Shown here: piece by piece, positions 24,501 to 32,779 of the stretch | How positions within the stretch are numbered: position 1 is the stretch's first letter | Layout: every line of letters starts with the position of its first letter | Source: Bedellia somnulentella | Lineage: Eukaryota > Arthropoda > Insecta > Lepidoptera > Bedelliidae | Assembly: GCA_963576735.1 (NCBI GenBank) | Contig: OY755170.1 | Span: forward strand, 14,120,567 to 14,184,566 | DNA length: 64,000 nt | Reading direction: 5' to 3' | Notes under the pieces: generated by a model | Seen by the model: the letters and a program-made list of their open reading frames with translations, nothing else | Database searches by the model: none | Told to the model about the DNA's origin: nothing | Translations under genes and position numbers: made by a program

Positions 24501-25031
24501 TCATGAGGATTTTTTTATCATTTCGTTCGTCAATGATTTATTGCAAAATACCTCCTTTAAAAAAAACTGAATAAAATTAGTTAATTAATTACAACAAACA
24601 ACAAAACAACCACTTGTAAGAGTGTGACCATTTAAAATACATACATTTTTTCCTTAATTAACAAAAATAATATAAGTTAAAAAATCTCTTTGCTCAATAA
24701 AAACTTAAACTTTTTAAACAAAAATAACAGCAAAACCAATCGCCTTGCCCATAATAAAACATACAAATATCTGGCTCCTAAAAGATCGCACAGCTCTTAT
24801 AAAAAAAAATATAATATAAAAAAAGTTGCGAAAAATTTAAATTTACTAATTTTCATAAACTTACTTCAAGTTCTCGATCTCTCTTTTCAGCCTCGTAACG
24901 TCAGAAACATGCAGAGTCCTGAGATGCTCGATTTGATCAGCCATCGATTGCAGATCCTCTCTCAATTTGAAATCTGCTGCATCCACTGAGAGCACAAAAA
25001 CTAAAGTCATTAAACACTTTACCGCGAACAT
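2843..25031 (-). CDS. sca: Scabrous-like secreted fibrinogen-domain protein, six joined exons
   Basis: Joined on the minus strand: 25031-24865, 15546-15381, 15010-14843, 4847-4392, 4068-3868, 3559-2843. Every intron has GT..AG ends and the frame stays open, giving 624 residues. Residues 1-18 are a signal peptide (MFAVKCLMTLVFVLSVDA). Residues about 20-425 are heptad-rich coiled coil, interrupted near residue 180 by an acidic run (SDDENDVVEVEE) followed by a basic patch (RRYRHNK). Residues about 428-624 are a fibrinogen-related domain with EYWLGL, the DRDRD calcium-site type motif, THCAGN and GGWWYSHC. In Drosophila, Scabrous is secreted and acts with Notch signalling in spacing of neural precursors; the same role here is inferred from architecture. 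Other fibrinogen-domain proteins with coiled coils (ficolin or angiopoietin type) are the alternative, but a long coiled coil with this C-terminus fits Scabrous best. It appears somewhat shorter than the fly protein. Confidence 0.85.
3868..4068 (-). CDS. sca: sca exon 5: coiled coil
   Basis: The acceptor is GTTTGCAG (AG at 4070-4069) and the donor is GTAAGC from 3867. There are 67 codons in phase 0. The product is helical, with heptads such as AMLNKLNDCVSDLQSFSKQ, and has one Cys that could support an interchain disulfide. It joins directly to the fibrinogen-domain exon. Confidence 0.85.
4392..4847 (-). CDS. sca: sca exon 4: acidic/basic linker and long coiled coil
   Basis: The acceptor is TTTGTTGCAG (AG at 4849-4848) and the donor is GTAACT from 4391. 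There are 152 codons, phase 0 on both sides. After a short helix comes an acidic run (SDDENDVVEVEE), a Pro/Ala/Ser spacer and a basic patch (RRYRHNK), then about 110 residues of coiled coil with an N-glycosylation sequon (NTT). The basic patch is the obvious candidate if the secreted protein is proteolytically processed; that is inference. Confidence 0.85.
5128..5484 (+). mobile_element. tRNA-derived SINE with 13-bp target-site duplication
   Basis: The 357-bp element is flanked by the direct repeat GTAGTTCGAAGTA (5115-5127 and 5485-5497), which marks a retroposition event. Inside, at about 5225-5290, is a tRNA-like part with an A-box-like TAGCCCAGTGGGTAGA and B-box-like GTTCAAATCCT, the RNA polymerase III promoter elements. 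The head carries a CCGAAGGGGTTGGCAGAGG motif. Related, rearranged copies lie near 30180 and 40100-40935. Confidence 0.8.
8575..8633 (+). repeat. Fragment of 250-bp retroposon (3' tail)
   Basis: Only the end is present: CTCTGGCTACCCCTTCTAGG, then ATTTATAGCCGTGAG, then a short TATG run. It is a 5'-truncated copy in sca intron 3. Confidence 0.7.
10085..10240 (+). repeat. RTE LINE 3'-end fragment
   Basis: Degenerate translation of the LINE C-terminus can be followed: KRAC, then VNEAQEVYQGRTK, matching the better copy at 55010-55187 (VNEAREVCQDRTKWRSIVSAYPNG). It ends in GCGTGAGTATATG and TATG repeats. It lies in sca intron 3. Confidence 0.55.
14843..15010 (-). CDS. sca: sca exon 3: coiled coil
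   Basis: The acceptor is TATTTCCAG (AG at 15012-15011) and the donor is GTAAGT from 14842. The exon holds exactly 56 codons and is phase 0 at both ends. The product is strongly heptad-patterned (for example VDKLDSQVSRLKYEEQQM), as expected for the oligomerising rod of Scabrous-type proteins. Confidence 0.82.
15381..15546 (-). CDS. sca: sca exon 2: coiled coil
   Basis: The acceptor is CTTTCCAG (AG at 15548-15547) and the donor is GTACGAG starting at 15380. The first base completes the split Lys codon of exon 1, and 55 further codons follow without a stop. The product is charged and helical, containing RNSLKEIRAEMRELADGV. It has no recognisable motif beyond coiled coil. It is placed in sca because phase, strand, order and composition all fit. 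Confidence 0.8.
17203..17247. repeat. Short perfect hairpin in sca intron 1
   Basis: TCCTTTGAATATCTAT is followed after a 13-nt loop by its exact reverse complement, a 16-bp perfect stem. It is too short for a typical microRNA precursor. Function unknown. Confidence 0.5.
19465..19695 (-). mobile_element. 250-bp RTE-tailed retroposon, nearly complete
   Basis: Reversed copy: TATG tail and CTCACGGCTATAAATC at the left, then the AGCCAGAGCT, GGTGATGGGTCTCCAACCGC and GCCCCAATACCGTTAGTCGC blocks, ending at the 5' block TAAGCCGACACTAC. It lies in sca intron 1 near exon 1. The apparent reading frame over it is incidental. Confidence 0.8.
20000..20210 (-). mobile_element. 250-bp RTE-tailed retroposon, 5'-truncated copy
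   Basis: This has the same block order as the copy at 19465 and the same orientation, 0.5 kb away. It runs from CATATACTCACAGCTATAAA to CCGTTAGTCGCCTCTTACG and lacks the 5' terminal block. Confidence 0.75.
22470..22585 (+). repeat. Very degenerate 250-bp retroposon piece
   Basis: Only CCCGCGGGTTTTGTAA, a shortened middle and CTACCTGGCTACCCC are recognisable. It is probably an old, internally deleted copy in sca intron 1. Confidence 0.35.
24865..25031 (-). CDS. sca: sca exon 1: signal peptide and start of coiled coil
   Basis: The start is the ATG at 25031-25029, about 90 bp downstream of a TATA box. It is followed by a typical hydrophobic signal sequence with likely cleavage near SVDA/AD. 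The frame stays open upstream of this ATG, but an earlier start would bury the signal peptide and cross the TATA box, so I reject it. The exon ends at donor GTAAGT (24864-24859) after the second base of a codon. After cleavage the protein starts with the coiled-coil segment REDLQSMADQIEHLR. Confidence 0.85.
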
Positions 25032-25117
25032 GATCGCGACCTTAGTTCCCGCGTTACTGTACACGTGTGGTCTCCGTGGCGGTGGGACACGGAATAAGAC
25101 GCAACGGGGTTGCGACT

Positions 25118-25130
25118 CCCTTTTATAGAC
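25118..25130 (-). promoter_or_regulatory. TATA box of sca promoter
   Basis: The minus strand reads GTCTATAAAAGGG, a near-consensus TATA box, about 90 bp upstream of the sca ATG. Transcription should start about 30 bp downstream, near 25097, giving a 5' UTR of about 65 bp. E-boxes lie just upstream (CAGATG at 25160-25165, CAGTTG at 25183-25188), and a CACGTG lies in the presumed 5' UTR at 25072-25077. E-box input would suit a gene expressed in proneural clusters, but function is inferred only. Confidence 0.65.
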
Positions 25131-25131
25131 T

Positions 25132-25373
25132 GGCTGGCGAGGGCGGCTGATGGGATAGACAGATGTGCAATATGCAAAACGACAGTTGTTCTCAATCAGA
25201 TTCACGTTCTTATGGACATATTGAATGTGAAATCTGCTATGAAAGTGGTTTGAATTGCGTTCCCGACTTTTTAATTTATTCTACGATTTGAGTTCAGCAA
25301 CGACGTTTTTTTAACTTATCGGTATTTTTATCATTGTTTGTATTTAATACATAATTATACTCAATTCAGCCAT
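25132..25373. other. Immediate upstream region of sca
   Basis: This is a short non-repetitive stretch between the TATA box and the first upstream repeat. It contains two E-boxes (25160-25165, 25183-25188) and an octamer-like ATGCAAAAC (about 25172-25180). The dense repeat field starts at 25.37 kb, so little unique proximal promoter is left before mobile elements begin. Confidence 0.5.
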
Positions 25374-25490
25374 GGTTTCAGGGATAAAAGTTTTTCAGCC
25401 ACTTTTTCAAGTTTATAGGATAAAAGACTGTAACACATTTCCCAATAATCACTTCAGAAAGCCCAAAACCCCTGAGTGGCTTCGTACGAC
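25374..25490 (-). repeat. Degenerate 250-bp retroposon split by hAT insertion
   Basis: The segment resembles the reversed retroposon (CAGCCACTTTTTCAAGTTTA, GCCCAAAACCCCTGAGTGGC). Its continuation (about 27590-27620, with GAAGAAATAGG) lies on the far side of the hAT element. Removing the hAT and one copy of the 8-bp duplication restores the block order seen in other copies. Confidence 0.5.
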
Positions 25491-26110
25491 TAGTGTTGCC
25501 CAAACGCAAGAACAAGACGAGACTTAGCCAGTCTTGGTCTTGGTCTTGCGCCAATACACCTAGTCTTGGTCTTGGTCTTGGTCTTGCGCTCCCAGTCTTG
25601 GTCTTGGTCTTGCAGCAAGAGTCTTGCAAGTCTTGCAATGACCTGTTAGTCTATTACTATTTATTAAAGTTTACTTTAAATCCTAGAAAAACGTATTAGA
25701 ATTGGAACATTGTGAGCTTGAATGAATATAGCCATAGTAAAAATCAAGCAGATTAATAAATAACTGAAGATTTGATAAGAAATTCGAAAAATCAACTGAC
25801 CTATAGGTCGTTTTCCATGGAAGTAACTGTTTCTTAATAAACATTTATGATTTATAAGCTTACATTTGCTAAAACATGTAAAAAAACAAATTAATTACAA
25901 TAACTTGACTGTATTTTAAAGAACAATATTTATCTATCTAAAAAGAGATTGAATCCTCAACTTATAAGAAATTTAATAAAAGAGTTTTACGATTTGTCAT
26001 TTATTTGAATAAGAAATAAAATGCAACACAAATCAACAGCTTTATCATTAGGTTATGATACTTTATATCAATTTTTTTGACCAAGAATTTATACAAAGTA
26101 ACCATCTGGC

Positions 26111-26299
26111 TCACTCATCACTTAACCTATTTCTATGTTTTCTAATTACTAATGATGCTTTGGAATATAACCTCTCAGCAGGTACTGAAATTGCAGGTAT
26201 TGAGAGAAAATCACGGGCCATTTTCGATAACATCGGATACTTTGTCTCATGCGTCCTCCACCAATATACTCGGACAAGAATAATTTGAATCTTCATCAC
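26111..26299 (-). pseudogene. hAT transposase remnant (C-terminal dimerisation domain)
   Basis: The 62-residue frame contains YPMLSKMARDFLSIPAISVPAERLYSKASLVIRKHRNRL. In full hAT transposases this region (typically P..S..AERLFS.A..) mediates dimerisation at the C-terminus. The rest of the transposase, including BED finger and catalytic residues, is missing, so the element is non-autonomous. The strand implies the original gene ran right to left. Confidence 0.85.
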
Positions 26300-26634
26300 T
26301 CATATTAAATTGTACACGTGATACGTTTTTAGAAAACAACGAGAATTAGTAAAAACAATTATTAAGTTAGACTCCAAGACACGACGACACAGCTCAATTG
26401 GAAATGACTGCAATTAAAATAATTCCTTTATTTATAGTACGTTTCCTTGCTTCCTCCGCGCCGCCTCGCCACGTGCCGGCTCTATGATAAGGATGCCGCC
26501 GCAAATCAAACAATAATATAAAGCGTGTAAAAAAATTCGAAATTATTTTGCATGAGTATACCTACGCTACGCCCTATGGCGGCAATCAAATAGTGTCAAA
26601 TGTTATGATTTCGGCGTGGCGGCAACGATTGTTT

Positions 26635-27089
26635 AAGGGCCGGCGCTGACTGCCGGCATGGCATGGCAAAGGATTTCGGTAAGATATAGCCATTTTTAAT
26701 CTTATTACCATGAGTATAGAATTCATTTTACTTTATTTTGACACAACGATGCCGAGGGAGGCCGCGGTAGGACAGAACGTGCCTAAGCATGCCACGGGAT
26801 GCCGCGGCGTACTGCTGCATCTCGCGAGACGCACGCGCATGACGCGGGCCGCCAGTACGCGGCGCAGTCCGGTCGCCGCGCGGGGGGAGGGTAAGGGTAG
26901 GAGTGTATAATACGCTAAATACTAAATCCCAGTCAATCATTATGAACACAACTAACTTTAAACATGCGCGGAGTTATTTGCCGTGTCATGCCACGGCATG
27001 CCGCGGAAGGCCGTGTTATCCTTCGGAATGCTGCAACAGAACTTACCGTGCCATCCTGTGCCATGCCGGCAGTCAGTGCCGGCCCTTAG
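26635..27089. mobile_element. GC-rich inverted-repeat element nested in the hAT
   Basis: Ends are inverted: GGGCCGGCGCTGACTGCCGG at 26637 onward and its near reverse complement finishing at about 27085. Similar GC-rich units recur inside (CATGCCACGGGATGCCGCGG at 26788-26807, CATGCCACGGCATGCCGCGG at 26988-27007). Flanks are TTAA on the left and TTAG on the right, possibly a decayed TTAA target duplication as in piggyBac-like elements. No transposase is present. Confidence 0.6.
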
Positions 27090-28136
27090 ATTTCAAAAGA
27101 AGCCGCCGGCGCGTGTATCATAACCATGTACTTCCGAAAAGCGGCAAATTTCTTTGAGAAGTAAGTACAAAACCTTTGATACCGCATTATCAAAGTGCCG
27201 ATGGTTAAAACATAACTATGCATGCACTCAGTTTGATTTTAATAATATTTTTATTCGCTATGTTTATGGTATTAGTCGTAATGCGCATAGGTCCAGTTTT
27301 TCATATTCTTTGATACAGTTTTTTGCGTCTCATAGAATTCCTAAGCGTACCTACCTATACACCGAACTGTTACACCTAACTACTCAGTGAAATAGCGCTA
27401 AGTCCTAGCTGCAAGACGCAAGAGTCTTGCAGGCTATGTCTTGTTCTTGCTCAAGTCTTGCACGGTCAGTCTTGGTCTTGGTCTTGCTAAAAATACGCGG
27501 TCTTGTTCTTGGTCTTGGTCTTGCAAAAACGCAAGAACAAGACCAAGACTGCAAGACCAAGACTGAATTTGGGCAACACTACGTACGACACTCATTGGAA
27601 GAAATAGGTGGTCGCCATTCAAAGTCACCACTTCACAGAAAATATAATATCTTCTGCATTTTAATATAATAATAACTCATTCTTTAGTACTGAAAAGTCC
27701 AATATTAAGCGGATTGATGGCTCGCAGTATTGGCAGCCTTCTGCGAGTACTTAACTTATTATAAAGGTGAAATGGTCATTTTTTGTATTATTTTTGCCTG
27801 TAATGAAAAGACACTGAAACCATTCAACCAACTATTTTAAAAATTCTATTTTTATTAAGAAAACTACCTTTGGACGAATCTAAACTAAATTTCTCTATTT
27901 CTAAACGGATACTACTTAGTATTCTTGTAAGAGAAGTTAAATTGAATCTAAGTTCATCCCATAATTTGGTTTTTATTCAAAATACAATAAAACACATTTA
28001 AGTTATAGAATATGTCTAAAAGAACTTTTAAGTCTTGAGGTAAATGGGGTCTGTGCCTTGAATGGTACCAATGAAGTTCTTGAAATGGTTTAGATACAGT
28101 TTTTTTAAGTAATGTGAAAGCTCTACATATAAATAC

Positions 28137-28263
28137 ATACATATACTCACGCAATTAGCTTCCTTTGGAGTAGGCAGAGACCATTGATCGCCACTTTGTA
28201 CGATCCTGACAAACTTCTCTAGCTTCGTTTACTTTCATAAATCTTGTCATACATGCTCTTTTA
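28137..28263 (-). repeat. RTE LINE 3'-end fragment
   Basis: Reversed copy: ACATACATATACTCACG tail, then antisense of the C-terminal coding segment (TAGGCAGAGACCATTGATCG, CCACTTTGTACGATCCTGAC). It is 5'-truncated, as is usual for LINE copies. Confidence 0.7.
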
Positions 28264-28369
28264 TTCCTTAAACTTCGGATGAAACAGCTCTGTATTCGAA
28301 ATATGCACTTTATTGATACTTTTAATTGGATACAAAACTGTATAATATTAATTTGATTAAGTAGTTACA

Positions 28370-28585
28370 TATACTCAAGATCGTAGAACCCATATAAAGA
28401 GTAGCCAGATTTCAGAAATTTAATATCCTCATCCAATTTTATAATTTTAGAGGAAAAAATATTGTAAAAAAAGTAAAGGGTTTTGGTGATGGGTCTACAG
28501 CCAAATCTTTCAAAATTTCAATTTCAGCCAATTCTCTTTGTTAAATACACGGGAAGAAATGGTGTGGTGCTTGTAACTCGCTAAT
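28370..28585 (-). repeat. Degenerate 250-bp retroposon
   Basis: Block order is recognisable but diverged: CATATACTCAAGATCGTAGA, GTAGCCAGATTTC, GGTGATGGGTCTACAGCC. It is an old copy. Confidence 0.55.
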
Positions 28586-28664
28586 ATTGTGTTTAATTCT
28601 ATGTTTTCTTTTACAATTATTTTTTCATGCGTTTAATTTGATTTAATTGCTTTTATTGATCTTA

Positions 28665-28900
28665 AGATAGACTTATCCTTAAAAGGTGTAGATAGAGCTT
28701 TAACATTAGATTTGTTCAGCTAATTTTGTAAGTTTAGTGCGGCAAACATTGTGAAATAAATAGTATCGGTGATGGATCTCCAACTGCATCGCCAAAATCA
28801 CTTAAATAGCCCCAATACCTGCCTAACTCGTCCCTTATGGACTCCCGCGGGGAGAAATGGTGTAGTGCTATTCTGAGGCGACACTACACAGAAACTAAAC
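28665..28900 (-). repeat. Degenerate 250-bp retroposon
   Basis: Contains GGTGATGGATCTCCAACTGC, ATCGCCAAAATCACTTAAAT, AGCCCCAATACC and the 5' block GGCGACACTACACAG. The TATG-tail end is eroded. Confidence 0.65.
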
Positions 28901-29939
28901 TCCGCTTTTTAACACACTACAAAGTTCTTCGCATAGTGTAATACTAAGAGTACAGTGAGATATTTATTGTAGATAACGTAAGAGCAGTACAAGGCAACTA
29001 GTCAATCCGAGTTTTCCACTTGCAAAACTTATTAACGGGTTTTTAGTGAACCTTTTACAATCTCTTTAAGATTTCACAAATGTGAGTGTATGGCTATGTG
29101 ATGTTCCGGACAATCATTGCGTATACCCGTCTTTTTGCAACAATTTCAATGTGACTTTATTAATTTCAATTTCATTTGTTTCGCCTTGAGTCGTGAAAAT
29201 GTAGCCGTTCGCTAGGGCTTGTTTGAATATCATTTTCTTTCCGTAGAAATTTTATATAAATGTAATCGTGAAATTCCAAATTTATTGTAGAGAATATTAA
29301 AGTTCAATTCAATATCACAGAAATGAATTTCTTTTATCATGTATGACTGAAGAGTAAAAATGCCATTAACCATTAACCATTTTATGGATTCAATGAACTA
29401 CCACGTAAAGGAGGGCATGATTTTGAAGACCAGATTGAAAACGCACAAACAAATTCGTGAGTCCGAATGGCGAAGGGTAAAGAAGTAGAAAAATCATAAT
29501 TGTGATTTTGATGTTTGACAGAGAAAAATAATTTAAGGAATCGTAGCGCGGCGATCGATAGTCTCTGCTTACCGCATTAAAATTTGATGGAGAGATTATT
29601 AGTATGGATAAGTCCAGAAATGCTGGCTGTGACAGACTGGTTAATGCCAATTGGCTAACTCGGTGATGCTAAGGACATTTGCTTGCACCAAGTTCCAGGG
29701 TGATGAAAAATCTATATTACGCCACTTTTTTAAGCCTGGTATCAATCACATTGTGATTTCACTCATGGTATTCTTACATCTATGCTAAATCCGATTATAG
29801 GACTTCACTTATTACTATAATAATGGGGGGTTCAGAATCCGGAAAAGTTTCCCTATTTTAAATAATAAAACTTTTTTTTTTTAAATACTGTTCTATCTTA
29901 TCGGGAATCATATTTTTATCTGTGAAATCGGAATTTGAA

Positions 29940-30095
29940 CTACTCAGTAAACTTATTTGAGTTGTGATATGATATTGATGGGTCTCGAACTGCAATGCCC
30001 AAAAATCACTTGAAAAGCTCCTATACCTTAAGTCTCCTCTTACGATCACCCTCAGGTAGAAATGGGGTAGTGCTATTCTAACCCGACACTACGCA
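29940..30095 (-). repeat. Partial 250-bp retroposon
   Basis: Only the 5' half remains: GATGGGTCTCGAACTGCAAT, GCCCAAAAATCACTTGAAAA and ATGGGGTAGTGCTATTCTAA, ending in CCGACACTACGCA. Confidence 0.65.
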
Positions 30096-30179
30096 ACATT
30101 TAAATCTATGAGATAATATGTAAAAAAGTCATACCTTCCCTTTTTATTGAGTAAATTTGTTAACTTTAAATTTTACTCA

Positions 30180-30335
30180 AACGTTCACGTCTAATATACC
30201 CGAAGGTGTTGGCAGGGATACTAATACTTCTGAACATCAGGTCACATTGTCACTGGTGTTGAGAGTACCGGTACCCGTGTACCGTTTTGCTTGGGCAGTG
30301 TACTCAAGTGATAGAGGCAGGCCTATGTTAAGAAA
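30180..30335 (+). repeat. Rearranged piece of the 5128-type SINE
   Basis: It starts with the family head (ACGTTCACGTC..CCGAAGGTGTTGGCAGGG..AATACTTCTGAACATCA). After CACTGGTGTTGAGAGTAC it continues with the family tail in the opposite orientation (GTGTACTCAAGTGATAGAGG). The tRNA-like part is missing. The same head-to-inverted-tail joint occurs near 40160-40200. Confidence 0.55.
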
Positions 30336-30404
30336 GTTAAAGAGTTAGTAACGAAATTAAAGTAAGAATTACGTTAAACGGGGCATCCAACACCACAAAA
30401 CGAT

Positions 30405-30683
30405 TTACACCTTTTTAGAGATAATGACACGTAGCCCATTGTGCGCGCATCCAAATTGAACTGTCTGGTTTTTATTCAATGAATTCGTCGAACTTGTGAC
30501 AAAAATAGCATCGAAATCGGTCATTGAGGAGATATCAAATGGAGTGTCAGGGTTGGGAACACATTTGCCGCTAGTAGGCCATTCAAATGTGGCCCTCCCT
30601 TCCTTCTGCTCCAGTGCAACAGCTAGCCTCAAATTATTCATATCTATTTCTATTTTATTTTTAATTTTTTGTAATGTCATCAT
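30405..30683 (-). CDS. Unrecognised ORF, 92 codons
   Basis: The frame starts MMTLQKIKNKIEIDMNN and includes ATFEWPTSGKCVPNPDTPFD and a hydrophilic remainder. Its composition is more protein-like than the neighbouring AT-rich chance frames. A possible donor GTGTAA follows at its end, so it might be an exon or a mobile-element gene fragment. I see no neighbouring exon and no known motif. Confidence 0.2.
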   Translation of the reverse strand: MMTLQKIKNKIEIDMNNLRLAVALEQKEGRATFEWPTSGKCVPNPDTPFDISSMTDFDAIFVTSSTNSLNKNQTVQFGCAHNGLRVIISKKV

Positions 30684-31160
30684 TGTTCATTGTTGTAAAT
30701 CAATGTACCTACGTGAGTACCCTTCGGGGATAAACGGAGTAAACTTTCATGTTTATTTTATGTTATGTTAAAAACGTATGTATCGTCAAAAAACTGACAC
30801 TCATTCTAACTTTCTCATCAATGGTGAGAAAAAACAAAAGTAAAAGAGATGTAGTTAATCAAAAAAAATTATCGCGCTGACACCTTTCCGTGTTTTCTAA
30901 AGCCATATGTGTGGTGTATTCATCACGCGATTCAAAAGCAAAAATATTCAGTACACGATTCCGAAGCCGCAGTAGCCACAACATTCAAAAAGTGAGCAGC
31001 AAAAGACACGCAACAATCGCAAGGTACGTGGTTGTCATTTGGTATCTTTATTTTTCATATGTTTGTTCGCGGCAATTTCATTGCATATCGGTATTCGCCA
31101 AAAAACACCGAAAACATTTCGTTGCCTCTATGTTTCACACTCACACGGTTTGAAGGATTT

Positions 31161-32075
31161 CAAAAGTTCTTCCCATTACGAATAGCGACCTTAAGTGGCA
31201 TATGATTACGAGCTGATATTTGTACTTAATTTCTCATAACGTAAACCTCTGCAAATTTATGAATTGCTGGTTTTTTATTTAATGGTTACATAAAAGAAAA
31301 AAAATGTTTAGGTAAACTCGGTTTGTAAAATCGGTTAGTGTAGGTACACAAACCTATTTTACAAATTCTTTTCACCTTAAGAAATAACTTATATACGAGT
31401 ATCATCAAGCTAAATCACATAATGGGTACACACTACCCGCATGGAGCTGAGGTGGTCCACTTGTCGTCAAGTAAGTTAGTAACAATGAAGATGTACGAGT
31501 ACATACAAAAAATCCCCAAACTAAAATAATACTAAAATAACACTACTTTTATCGCTTATCCCTATGCTAAAACTATCCAGGCAGTCTTTGTTACGAGTCC
31601 CAGACATTTCATTTCTGGAATTAAAACCAACATATTTGCGCATGCGAGTCCTTCGGTTGGAAAACTTGTGTGTATCAATATTTTGTAAGATCATTTTCAT
31701 TCACCATGAAAAAAGGATTTCGTATATAGTTTCCACTCGCAATATCCCGGCTCTCTCGGAATTCATGCGATAGGAAACTCTTTGCAGTTTTATTTCGTTC
31801 TTCGATTCAGGTTGTGCATATTTATACTGTCCTTGTTTACACACCTTATTCTGTCTTTCTCAATTTTTGGAATTTCAAACGAATAATAAATATTTCCTCT
31901 GATGGATGTTAGTAGTTAATGTAAGTCCTTTTTTTTTCTATTATGTAACTATTAAATAAAAAACCAGCAATTTATAAATTTGCGGTCGGTTTACGTAATG
32001 AGAAATTAGGTACAATAATATCAGCTCGTAATTATACGCCACTTATTGCCGCTATTCGTAATGGGAAGAACTTTG
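31161..32075. mobile_element. 0.9-kb fold-back element with long inverted arms
   Basis: The left arm (31161-31306, starting CAAAAGTTCTTCCCATTACG) is the near reverse complement of the right arm (31926-32075, ending CGTAATGGGAAGAACTTTGG). Both arms include the GCTGGTTTTTTATTTAAT block. Arms are about 147 bp with scattered mismatches. Between them is about 620 bp of AT-rich DNA without a transposase. No clear target-site duplication is visible. Confidence 0.7.
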
Positions 32076-32117
32076 GAAAATAATTTTATAATTACGATAT
32101 AAAATTAAATTATGTGT

Positions 32118-32315
32118 AATAAGGAATTAGAAATTTCTTAGCCACTTTTGGAAAGTTGAGTGGGAAAAGTTCGTAAAATAAAGATTGCTCGTGAAGGGTC
32201 TCCAACCGCATCGACCAAAAATCCTTTAAAAGCCCCAATACCGTTAGTCGCCTCTAACGTTCACCCACGGTTAGAGAAGGGGTAGTGCTATTCTAAATCG
32301 ACACAACACAGCTAA
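32118..32315 (-). mobile_element. 250-bp RTE-tailed retroposon, tail-truncated
   Basis: Runs from AAGGAATTAGAAATTTC through GTGAAGGGTCTCCAACCGCA and AGCCCCAATACCGTTAGTCG to AGGGGTAGTGCTATTCTAAA and CGACACAACACAG. It starts 42 bp after the end of the fold-back element. Confidence 0.75.
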
Positions 32316-32779
32316 TAATTACTATTCCATATTATTATCTTATTTATCTAATAAATATTCTAAACATTGCAACCATTACGTATTTGATCTTTTTTTTAAT
32401 GAAAACTATAATTATTATGTTAGCATTAAGTAAATTGTGTTATGGTAATATTAAGCCAAAAATTGTATAAAGTGGATACCAATTTGGGGTATGATATAGT
32501 GTGGCTACGACACTATACGTTCATCACACGTCGTAGTGATCTCACAGCTCATCCTACGATGCCCTCTTTGAAGGGTGACCTCGGTAGAACGTAAGCACTA
32601 AACAATAACTGCCTTATAATAACTATATTCATGAGACGTAGGCTCTATATGTGTTTTAACCTATTTAAGCAATAAATAAAAATAAAAAGCATTAAAGTCC
32701 ATGCAATCCTAAAATAAAACAGTTTTTACTCAACTACAATACCAAGATAAAAGATGTTATTAAAGGAAAGAAAAATTTC

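Larger units (their letters stand above)
15547..24864 (-). other. Intron 1 of sca (about 9.3 kb)
   Basis: This lies between exon 2 and exon 1. No repeats are seen until 19.4 kb, where two minus-strand copies of the 250-bp retroposon occur, and a degenerate piece lies at about 22470-22580. GC-rich patches lie at about 18160-18215 and 21330-21415. A perfect short hairpin is at 17203-17247. No additional exon with good splice sites and coding character was found. Confidence 0.6.
25491..27581. mobile_element. hAT-superfamily DNA transposon, internally degenerate
   Basis: Terminal inverted repeats are TAGTGTTGCCCAAA (left) and TTTGGGCAACACTA (right). They are flanked by the perfect 8-bp duplication CGTACGAC (25483-25490 and 27582-27589), diagnostic of hAT-type integration. 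Arrays of CTTGGT hexamers lie just inside both ends (about 25530-25620 and 27455-27570), arranged like subterminal transposase-binding repeats. A fragment encoding the hAT C-terminal dimerisation region lies at 26111-26299. The element is 2.09 kb, shorter than usual autonomous hATs, and contains a GC-rich insert. Confidence 0.9.

Noticed and set aside
25500..25640. Tandem CTTGGT repeats as a CRISPR-like or satellite array
   Set aside because: They are short hexamer runs lying symmetrically inside hAT ends, with no unique spacers.
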